This document shows, in pieces, positions 1-4,852 of a stretch of 6,230 nucleotides of DNA (its first letter is position 1; the number at the start of each line of letters is the position of its first letter). The stretch is from Acidilobaceae archaeon. GTDB taxonomy: Archaea; Thermoproteota; Thermoprotei_A; Sulfolobales; Acidilobaceae. The stretch is from NCBI GenBank assembly GCA_027039295.1, contig JALWEW010000150.1, positions 1 through 6,230 of the forward strand. The letters are read 5' to 3'. The translations under genes and the position numbers were made by a program. Under the pieces are notes generated by a model, which worked only from the letters and a program-made list of their open reading frames with translations, ran no database searches and was not told the origin of the DNA.

Positions 1-1092
1 CTCTAGCGTATCCCTCCTGAAGAGGGTGACTAGGCCCTCGCTGGCCTCCCTCTTGCCGACCTCCACCCTGAATGGTATGCCCCGGCTCTCCCAGTAGTAG
101 TACTTGTAGCCGGGCGTTCTCTCGCGGGTGTCAACGTGGTAGTGGAGCCCGGCCGAGGAGAGTGCGGGTAGTACCCTAGATTCCAGGTACTCCGTTACCA
201 CCCTCCTATCGGCCTCGCTATAGTATATGGGGACGACCACGACGTCTATGGGAGCGATCCTCGGGTGGAGCACCAGGCCCCTCTCATCCATCGCCAGCCA
301 TAGGAGTGCGCCGAGGATCCTGTCGAGGCCTATGCCGTATGTGACCTGGTTCACGTAGCGGTTGACGCCCTCGCGGTCCTGGTACATTATCTCGAAGGCT
401 CTAGCGAACTTCTGCGCTAAGTCGATCACGGAGGCTAGCTCTAGGAGCTTGCCGTCCGGCAGTATGGTTATGAAGTCCCAGTTCCTCCTGGCACCGGGGA
501 AGAGGTCCCACTCGGGCGACTCCACTATGAGATAGGGGAGGCCCAGGGAGTCTATGAATCTCGAGTAGAGCCTCACGGCCTCCTCGAATATGCGCCTGGC
601 CTCCTCCTCGTCCCTGGCGAAGGCGTGCTCCTCGCTGAAGCCCGTGACCTCCCGGAGCCTGAAGAAGGGGGCCGTTGCCTTCGTCTCTATCCTGTAGACC
701 GTGACGTTCTGGTACACCTTGAGTGGGAGGTCCCTCCACGATTTTATGATCTGTGAGAACACATAGTAAATGGGCACCTCGCTCGTGGGCCTGAGCACCA
801 GGGGCTCGTCAAGCTCCCTCCCGCTAAGCGTCTTTTCGGCGAGGAGCGCCTCCGGCGAGAAGCCCTCGAAGAAGTCGACCTCCCTCCTGAAGAGGCTTAG
901 CGGTATGAGGCTGGGGAAGAGTATGGGCTCATGCCCAGTCTCCTCTAGGAACTCCTCCAGCATCCGCTGGAGCCTCCTGAACATCCTCGCCCCGAAGGGG
1001 AGGTAGGGGTATACGCCGCCGACGGGGTAGCTCACGAAGATCACGCCGGCATCCTCTACTATCTTATTGAATACGCTCCGGCCCTCACTCAT
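1..1092 (-). CDS. proS: Prolyl-tRNA synthetase family protein, divergent, C-terminus cut off by the window edge
   Basis: Class II aminoacyl-tRNA synthetase of the ProRS family, which charges tRNA-Pro using ATP. I read 364 codons without a stop from ATG at 1092 to the window edge; archaeal ProRS is about 480 residues, so roughly the last 110 are missing. Visible in order are the motif 1 region (about 20-62, with ETGHEPILFPSLIP), the ProRS-type LRPTSE (100-105), motif 2 (YRIETK at 133-138, FRLRE at 144-148), FSEEH (152-156), a motif 3 YGIGLDR (252-258), and the class IIa anticodon-binding domain from about 281 (DVVVVPIY, then RTPGYKYYYWESRGIPFRVE). Odd points: the Thr-x-His usual in ProRS (in GTVHN or GTSHY) is Ser-Val-Ile (221-223), TRP after motif 2 is TAP (140-142), and the usual N-terminal SEWF-type segment is absent. 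It could be the cell's only ProRS or a paralogue with another role. A TATA box lies about 40 bp upstream, and GGTGAG precedes the start by about 10 nt. Confidence 0.85.
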   Translation of the reverse strand, partial: MSEGRSVFNKIVEDAGVIFVSYPVGGVYPYLPFGARMFRRLQRMLEEFLEETGHEPILFPSLIPLSLFRREVDFFEGFSPEALLAEKTLSGRELDEPLVLRPTSEVPIYYVFSQIIKSWRDLPLKVYQNVTVYRIETKATAPFFRLREVTGFSEEHAFARDEEEARRIFEEAVRLYSRFIDSLGLPYLIVESPEWDLFPGARRNWDFITILPDGKLLELASVIDLAQKFARAFEIMYQDREGVNRYVNQVTYGIGLDRILGALLWLAMDERGLVLHPRIAPIDVVVVPIYYSEADRRVVTEYLESRVLPALSSAGLHYHVDTRERTPGYKYYYWESRGIPFRVEVGKREASEGLVTLFRRDTLE

Positions 1093-1128
1093 GAGTCCCA
1101 CGCCTCACCCGCCAGTCCCGGGCGCGCC

Positions 1129-1137
1129 ATAATTAAA
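1129..1137 (-). promoter_or_regulatory. TATA box of the ProRS-like gene
   Basis: Read on the minus strand this is TTTAATTAT, an AT-rich block in otherwise GC-rich DNA. Its centre is about 41 bp upstream of the ATG at 1092. The usual archaeal distance of about 25 bp from TATA centre to transcription start predicts an RNA beginning near 1107, so a leader of about 15 nt. This suggests the synthetase is transcribed separately from L7Ae upstream, although read-through is possible. Confidence 0.55.
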
Positions 1138-1201
1138 CGGCAACGAGCCAGGCCCCCAGCCTCCCTCACGTGCAAAGTAGCGAGGCCGCAGGAGGATTCT
1201 C

Positions 1202-1255
1202 GAGACAATAAAATGCCGACAGGATTGGGGCCCCAGATTTAAGGTCGCAGGTCTC
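1202..1255. repeat. Nested inverted repeat in the intergenic stretch between L7Ae and the ProRS-like gene
   Basis: Three pairs of complementary arms share nearly the same centre: GAGAC (1202-1206) with GTCTC (1251-1255), CGAC (1217-1220) with GTCG (1244-1247), and a perfect 10-bp palindrome TGGGGCCCCA (1226-1235). AT-rich stretches AATAAAAT and ATTTAA lie between the arms. On the minus strand the element begins 8 nt after the L7Ae stop and includes ATTTTATT, so it could be the 3' end or terminator of the L7Ae transcript. It could also be a protein-binding site or chance. The rest of 1093-1263 holds only the synthetase promoter. Confidence 0.35.
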
Positions 1256-1263
1256 CAGTGATG

Positions 1264-1647
1264 CTAAACGCCTGCTTTAGCGCGTAGCTCTTTGACTTTC
1301 TCTATGATCTCGTTCACGAGGCTCGCGGCATCGCCTGGCTCCAGTATCGCGGCTGAGGCCGCGGCGACCTCTATGCCAGCGGCCTCGCCGAGCCTCTTCT
1401 TGCTAGGGACATAGACATATGGTATCTTCTTCTCATCGCAGAGCAGTGGTAGGTGTGCCACGATCTCCGGCGGGTCAACGTCCTCAGCTATTATTACTAG
1501 CTTCGCCTGGCCCCTCTCGCAGGCCTTAGTTGTCTCGTTGGTCCCCTTCTTTATCTTACCGGTCTCGCGAGCCTTCGCCACGGCCTCGTAGACCTTCTCG
1601 GCCAGATCCTCGGGGACCTCGAACCTAACATAGAACGGCTTGCTCAT
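1264..1647 (-). CDS. rpl7ae: Large ribosomal subunit / sRNP protein L7Ae
   Basis: L7Ae binds kink-turn RNA in the archaeal large ribosomal subunit, in box C/D and H/ACA guide sRNPs and in RNase P. The 127-residue product is the normal family length. Hallmarks are the GTNETTKACERG block (35-46), whose NETTK contacts the sheared G-A pairs of the kink-turn, then KLVIIAEDVDPPEIVAHL (49-66), IPYVYVPSKKRLG (75-87), and the specificity loop near EVAAASAAI (93-101). The ATG at 1647 is preceded by a strong Shine-Dalgarno GAGGAGG with a 7-nt spacer. It is divergent from the pyrophosphatase gene, and the two share a TATA box. The leader can form a hairpin flanked by GA on both sides, which fits autoregulation as known for some archaeal L7Ae genes; that part is inference. 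Confidence 0.97.
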   Translation of the reverse strand: MSKPFYVRFEVPEDLAEKVYEAVAKARETGKIKKGTNETTKACERGQAKLVIIAEDVDPPEIVAHLPLLCDEKKIPYVYVPSKKRLGEAAGIEVAAASAAILEPGDAASLVNEIIEKVKELRAKAGV

Positions 1648-1654
1648 GCCTCAT

Positions 1655-1661
1655 CCTCCTC
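1655..1661 (-). promoter_or_regulatory. Shine-Dalgarno sequence of L7Ae
   Basis: GAGGAGG on the minus strand, 7 nt before the ATG at 1647. It is one of the strongest ribosome-binding sites in the window and fixes the L7Ae start. Its first two bases (GA) directly follow the leader hairpin, so any protein bound to that hairpin would be expected to interfere with ribosome access. Confidence 0.7.
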
Positions 1662-1675
1662 CCCTACGCCTAGGG
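1662..1675 (-). promoter_or_regulatory. Leader hairpin of L7Ae, candidate kink-turn or kink-loop
   Basis: On the minus strand, CCCTA (1675-1671), loop GGCG (1670-1667) and TAGGG (1666-1662) form a 5-bp hairpin in the 5' leader. GA precedes the hairpin (1677-1676) and GA follows it (1661-1660). This places two GA dinucleotides opposite each other, as needed for the tandem sheared G-A pairs of a kink-turn, which is the ligand of L7Ae. The outer stem is weak (at best C-G and U-G after a 4-nt bulge), so a kink-loop or a non-functional hairpin remains possible. Confidence 0.35.
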
Positions 1676-1706
1676 TCGTCCAGTCGGGCGGACGCCTCAT
1701 CCCAGG

Positions 1707-1714
1707 TTTATAAA
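1707..1714. promoter_or_regulatory. Palindromic TATA box shared by divergent L7Ae and pyrophosphatase
   Basis: TTTATAAA is a perfect 8-bp palindrome and the only good TATA box in the 88-bp divergent gap. Rightward, its centre is about 25 bp before the first possible pyrophosphatase start (TTG 1736), predicting a leaderless or nearly leaderless mRNA. Leftward, it predicts a transcription start near 1683-1686 and an L7Ae leader of about 36-40 nt containing the hairpin and Shine-Dalgarno site. Which direction dominates would depend on the flanking BRE, and neither flank is an obvious one. Confidence 0.65.
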
Positions 1715-1735
1715 GATGCTCGAGGTTAGTGTGGC

Positions 1736-2281
1736 TTGGTGGTTGGAGTGGGCTGCCTTGATAAGGTTGGGCCTGGTAAGGACGCGCCCGAGATAGTTAA
1801 CGCCGTCATAGAGATACCGATGGGGAGCAGTGTGAAGTACGAGTTCGATAAGGAGGCGTGCCTGGTAAGGGTCGACAGGTTCCTGTACACGAGCATGCAC
1901 TACCCCTTCAACTACGGCTTCGTGCCCGGCACCCTAGAGGAGGACGGTGACCCCGTGGACGTGCTGGTAATAAGCAGGGAGCCGGTGGCGCCAGGCTCCA
2001 TTATAGAGGTCGTCCCAATAGCGGTCCTCGACATGGAGGACGAGGAAGGACCCGACTCCAAGATAGTGGCGGTGCCCAAGCCGAAGCTCGATCCCCTCTA
2101 TAAGGAGTGGAGGGACGTAGGTGACATACCCGAGCCCCTCAAGGAGAAGATACGCCACTTCTTCGAGCACTACAAGGAACTAGAGCCTGGCAAGTGGGTC
2201 AAGGTAACCGGCTGGAGGGGCGCTGCCGAGGCTAAGGAGCAGATAAGGAGGGCCATAGAGAGGTACTCAAAGCAGCACTAG
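1736..2281 (+). CDS. ppa: Family I soluble inorganic pyrophosphatase
   Basis: Hydrolyses PPi to two phosphates in the cytoplasm, pulling forward tRNA charging and nucleic-acid synthesis; archaeal enzymes are hexamers requiring Mg2+. The signature DGDPVDV sits at 70-76. Other residues match the E. coli catalytic set: K34 and E36 (VKYEF), R48, Y60, D70/D72/D75, D102/D107/K109 and Y146-K147 (HYKELE). The length of 181 is usual for the family. The start is uncertain. TTG 1736 lies about 25 bp from the TATA centre, so translation may be leaderless from TTG 1736 or GTG 1739; GTG 1748 is also possible, since conserved sequence begins near PGKDAP (residue 13). GAGGT at 1722-1726 would be a Shine-Dalgarno site only if transcription starts further upstream. 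It is the first gene of a likely three-gene run. Confidence 0.96.
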   Translation: MVVGVGCLDKVGPGKDAPEIVNAVIEIPMGSSVKYEFDKEACLVRVDRFLYTSMHYPFNYGFVPGTLEEDGDPVDVLVISREPVAPGSIIEVVPIAVLDMEDEEGPDSKIVAVPKPKLDPLYKEWRDVGDIPEPLKEKIRHFFEHYKELEPGKWVKVTGWRGAAEAKEQIRRAIERYSKQH

Positions 2282-2299
2282 CCCCGCGAGGCCCCCGAG

Positions 2300-3067
2300 G
2301 TGCCGCGGCTGGTGAGGAATCTCAGACTGGCGGCTCTGGCTCTTCTCTTAGCCCTAATGTTAGCGCCTGTTGCCGCGCACGCCCAGGGAGGCTATCGAGC
2401 AGAGGCCCTTACCCCCGAGACTCTCTGGGTTTACGCCGACGTTACAGCACACGAGGCCAATGGCCCTCTAGCTAGGTTCGGGGTGTACACGGTCTACACT
2501 AGGCTAATACTGGTGTTCGAAAGCGGGAGCCTGGAGAGGGTCTATGTGGTAAGCGCTTCTCCAGCAATCATAACTGCTACGACGCTGTGGGGCTACGTTG
2601 AGAGCCAGCTACTCTCGAAGGCTGTCTCCCTGATTAAGGGCGTCGTAGAGGAGCCCCCAGCCACAGGTGGAGCCTGGAGGCCCACAGGCGAGAGCGAGAG
2701 CATCGTCTTCGTGGTGGCGCCCAGCACTGGGCAAGGGCAGGAGGTCTACAAGTGCAACGCCTACAGCTGGAGAGCCACCCTCGCCCCCGGCGGCGGGGTG
2801 ACGGGTGGCACTGTCGCGGTCTACGCCGACGCTAGCGGCTCCACGCCACTCGCCGTGAAGGCTGTCATAGAGGGGAGGGGCTTCACAATTCACGTCGACG
2901 CCGTTACACGCTTCATCAGGGGCCAGCCCCCCTGCGGTGCCCCACAGATCACCCCGAAGACCCGGATACTGCTGGGTGGGGGCGTGGTAGCTGTGGCCAT
3001 GGCCGCGGTTATAGCGTTCATGAAGAGGCCACGCGCGATAGTTGTCGTCCTCCCTGAGAGTCCCTGA
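2300..3067 (+). CDS. Unrecognised secreted, membrane-anchored protein
   Basis: I do not recognise the family of this 255-residue protein. Its architecture is clear. It has an N-terminal signal sequence with basic residues at 3-9, a hydrophobic core (about 10-26) and a small-residue end near AHAQG (26-30). A beta-rich, Thr/Val/Gly-rich domain covers about 30-220, followed by one transmembrane helix at about 223-240 and a short basic tail starting KRPR. That predicts an extracytoplasmic domain anchored at its C-terminus, with KRPR inside. Two cysteines (C152 and C212) in the outer domain could form a disulfide. The GTG start at 2300 has GAGG (2288-2291) with an 8-nt spacer. It begins 18 nt after the pyrophosphatase stop with no promoter between them, so cotranscription is likely. 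A role in phosphate or surface metabolism would be guesswork. Confidence 0.85.
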   Translation: MPRLVRNLRLAALALLLALMLAPVAAHAQGGYRAEALTPETLWVYADVTAHEANGPLARFGVYTVYTRLILVFESGSLERVYVVSASPAIITATTLWGYVESQLLSKAVSLIKGVVEEPPATGGAWRPTGESESIVFVVAPSTGQGQEVYKCNAYSWRATLAPGGGVTGGTVAVYADASGSTPLAVKAVIEGRGFTIHVDAVTRFIRGQPPCGAPQITPKTRILLGGGVVAVAMAAVIAFMKRPRAIVVVLPESP

Positions 3068-3099
3068 GCATAGGTGTGTCACCCCTTATACCAGGCAGC

Positions 3100-3116
3100 C
3101 CCCCAGGGCCTGGGGG
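3100..3116 (+). repeat. Perfect GC-only-stem hairpin upstream of the beta-CASP-like gene
   Basis: CCCCCAGG, one central G, then CCTGGGGG: a 17-base perfect inverted repeat. In RNA it would form a 6-bp stem (CCCCCA/UGGGGG) with a 5-nt loop. It lies 33 nt after the stop of the anchored-protein gene and 12 nt before the preferred TTG start of the next gene. No T-tract follows, so it does not look like a simple intrinsic terminator. It could be an mRNA processing or stability element, or could modulate initiation at 3129. Confidence 0.45.
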
Positions 3117-3128
3117 TCCGGTGCTCCC

Positions 3129-4121
3129 TTGGAGCAGGCCGAGGCTCTCAGGCTCGCTAGTGTTACGAGGAGAGGCGCGGTCCTCCTCGGCAGGCTAGTT
3201 GAGGCCGACGGGTTCGCGGGGCGCCTCGTTAGGGTTGTGACTCACGCGCACGACGACCACTTAGGGGGCCTCTCTAGCAGCGCTAGAAGGGCCCTTTTCG
3301 TGGCGGCGACACCCACCACTTTCAGGTTCCTCGAGATCCTGGGTAGGAGCGTTCCCGAGCACAAGAGGCTCCCGCTCCCCTACGAGCGGCCCGTCTCGGT
3401 GGAGGAGGAGACGATAACGCTACACGAGGCCCGCCACATAGCCGGGAGCGCCCAGGTCGAGGTGGAGGGCCCCGGGTATAGGGTCGGCTATACGGGAGAC
3501 TTCAAGATGCCCGGCACGGAGCCCATGAAGGGCCTCGACGTGCTCGTCATAGATGCAACCTATGGTAGCCCCGCCAGCCAGAGGAGATGGGGGGAGTGGG
3601 ACGCCCTCGCCGCCCTCCTCGAGCTAGTCGAGGAGGGGCTTAGGAGGGGCACAGTCTACATCTACGGGTTCAACGGGAAGCTACAGGAGGTCATGGTGGA
3701 GCTACGCCTTAGAGGGGTCACAGCACCGTTTGCAGCCGACCCTAGGACCCTCCAGCTGGCGAGGGTGGCCTCCAAGTTCTACTCGGTCAATGTGGAGCCA
3801 CTCATAGGCTATGATAGTGTGATTGATGGAGAGCCCGTAGTGGTTTTCGCGCATACAAACCGCTTCCGCTCCATGAAGAGGAGGTCGGGAGTCCATATTA
3901 GGCTCACTGGCATGGAGTTCCGCGGCGTCGTCGTGAGGGTCTCCGATAACGTCTTTAACGTGTCATTCAGCGATCATGCCTCATTCAAGGAGGTCATCGA
4001 GTACGTCGAGGAGGCCAGGCCAGGCCTCGTGGTTGTCGACGCCTACAGGGGGAGGGAGGCGCGCTTCACCGCCAAATACATAGAGAGGAGGCTGGGCATC
4101 CCGGCCCTCGCCCTTCCCTAG
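3129..4121 (+). CDS. Metallo-beta-lactamase fold protein, beta-CASP-like RNA/DNA nuclease
   Basis: Probably a zinc-dependent nuclease related to archaeal RNA-processing beta-CASP proteins (the Ysh1/CPSF73-like group). From TTG 3129 it has 330 residues. The metal motif is H39-A-H41-D-D43-H44 in THAHDDHLGG; further ligands are probably H103 in ARHIAGSAQ and D124 in YTGDF. IDATYG (141-146) resembles beta-CASP motif A, and SFSDHASF (279-286) the C-terminal DH/AH motif, with a DAYRG segment after it. At 330 residues it is short for beta-CASP and lacks KH domains, so substrate and polarity are unknown. The start is uncertain. TTG 3129 has GGTG with a 5-nt spacer and a possible TATA (CTTATAC near 3085-3091). 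An in-frame TTG at 3042 would add 29 residues of atypical sequence and overlap the upstream gene. Its stop codon overlaps the stop of the convergent gene. Confidence 0.85.
   Translation: MEQAEALRLASVTRRGAVLLGRLVEADGFAGRLVRVVTHAHDDHLGGLSSSARRALFVAATPTTFRFLEILGRSVPEHKRLPLPYERPVSVEEETITLHEARHIAGSAQVEVEGPGYRVGYTGDFKMPGTEPMKGLDVLVIDATYGSPASQRRWGEWDALAALLELVEEGLRRGTVYIYGFNGKLQEVMVELRLRGVTAPFAADPRTLQLARVASKFYSVNVEPLIGYDSVIDGEPVVVFAHTNRFRSMKRRSGVHIRLTGMEFRGVVVRVSDNVFNVSFSDHASFKEVIEYVEEARPGLVVVDAYRGREARFTAKYIERRLGIPALALP
4118..4121. other. CTAG shared by two convergent stop codons
   Basis: The palindrome CTAG gives TAG on the plus strand (4119-4121, end of the beta-CASP-like gene) and TAG on the minus strand (4120-4118, end of the FdhE-like gene). 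The two genes therefore meet tail to tail with no spacer, and each transcript must run into the other gene as antisense before it ends. Confidence 0.9.
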
Positions 4122-4852
4122 CCCTCCCCAAGGAGCCCCCTGAACCTATCCGCCCCTAGTGCTAGGAGGGGCAGCACACTCCTGGGGGCACCCTCCGCTA
4201 TCGAGGGATCCATTATGACCCTAGCGGTATAGCCGCACTCCTGGCAGTGGAGTAATGCTACCCTCCTGTCGCTCTTGTCCATGTATAGGCCCAGGGAAAA
4301 CTTATCGCGGGATCCGCACCTCGGGCATACTAGGCCCCTACCGGGCAGCCGCCACTTGTAATAGCAGAAGGGGCAGATCATGCTGTAGCCGCCGTCGGGC
4401 TCTGCAACCATTATGTCTGACTCCACCCCGCATACGGGGCACACATGTGTTAGGACGGTCTTCACGCCGTCCCTCTCGAGCAGCGCGTCGGCGTAAGCCC
4501 TAGCTATAGCCTGCATGACTATGAACATTGCCTGGGCACCTGAGGAGTCGTAGTCCCCTTCGAGGAGCCTCTCGTATGCCTCGAGGGGATCGCCCCCATC
4601 TAGGCCCAGCCTCTCCAGTGCGTGAGCGTAGAGATCCTGTATCACGCCGCTCTCCCATAGCCTCGAGGCGAGAGCGTTAATGCCCTCCCCCCGGGCCGCG
4701 GCGGATCCAGCCTCATCCCTTACCCTCGAGGCTATCTCCTCCTCGAGCCTCTCGACCTCGACTGCCGTGTCCACGTCAACGCTGGGGCCTGTTAGGCTCC
4801 TATACCTCAGCAGGGCTAGTCTGAAGCTCCTCGCGCCACCATCTTCAGGCAC
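4118..4852 (-). CDS. fdhE: FdhE-like protein with four CxxC metal-binding motifs
   Basis: Resembles FdhE, the formate dehydrogenase accessory protein, which binds iron through rubredoxin-like CxxC sites and supports maturation of the molybdopterin enzyme. The 244-residue reading has a helical N-terminal half with FRLALLRYRSL (10-20), then CPVC (138-141), CPFC followed by YYKW (160-167), CPRCG (176-180) and CQECGY (203-208). The protein ends in GEG, as bacterial FdhE does. The eight cysteines would make two metal sites. The GTG start at 4852 is chosen because GAGGAG lies upstream with an 8-nt spacer; the open frame continues further up only inside the preceding gene. It overlaps the 3' end of the decarboxylase gene by 37 nt, so it is probably cotranscribed. 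No formate dehydrogenase is in view, so the client could be any molybdo- or iron-sulfur oxidoreductase. Confidence 0.82.
   Translation of the reverse strand: MPEDGGARSFRLALLRYRSLTGPSVDVDTAVEVERLEEEIASRVRDEAGSAAARGEGINALASRLWESGVIQDLYAHALERLGLDGGDPLEAYERLLEGDYDSSGAQAMFIVMQAIARAYADALLERDGVKTVLTHVCPVCGVESDIMVAEPDGGYSMICPFCYYKWRLPGRGLVCPRCGSRDKFSLGLYMDKSDRRVALLHCQECGYTARVIMDPSIAEGAPRSVLPLLALGADRFRGLLGEG

Noticed and set aside
401..1006. Open frames at 401-739 (minus) and 770-1006 (plus)
   Set aside because: Both lie inside the synthetase gene in other frames and have low-complexity Arg/Gly- or Ser-rich translations; they are shadows.
1093..1263. tRNA gene in the intergenic stretch
   Set aside because: No GGTTCRANNCC T-arm or cloverleaf pairing could be found on either strand.
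1240..1360. AGTGATGC near 1257-1264 as the C box of a C/D guide RNA, with CTGA near 1350 as D box
   Set aside because: The C box is imperfect, no C'/D' pair is present, and most of the span lies inside the L7Ae coding sequence.
1697..2170. Minus-strand open frames at 1697-1900 and 1934-2170
   Set aside because: Antisense to the well-supported pyrophosphatase gene, with no motif or ribosome-binding site.
2609..3082. 157-codon minus-strand open frame opposite the anchored-protein gene
   Set aside because: The plus-strand gene has a signal peptide, a transmembrane helix and operon spacing; the antisense product has no recognisable organisation.
3085..3091. CTTATAC as a promoter for the beta-CASP-like gene
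   Set aside because: Short and weak as a TATA box; kept only as a possibility in the gene entry because cotranscription with upstream genes explains expression.
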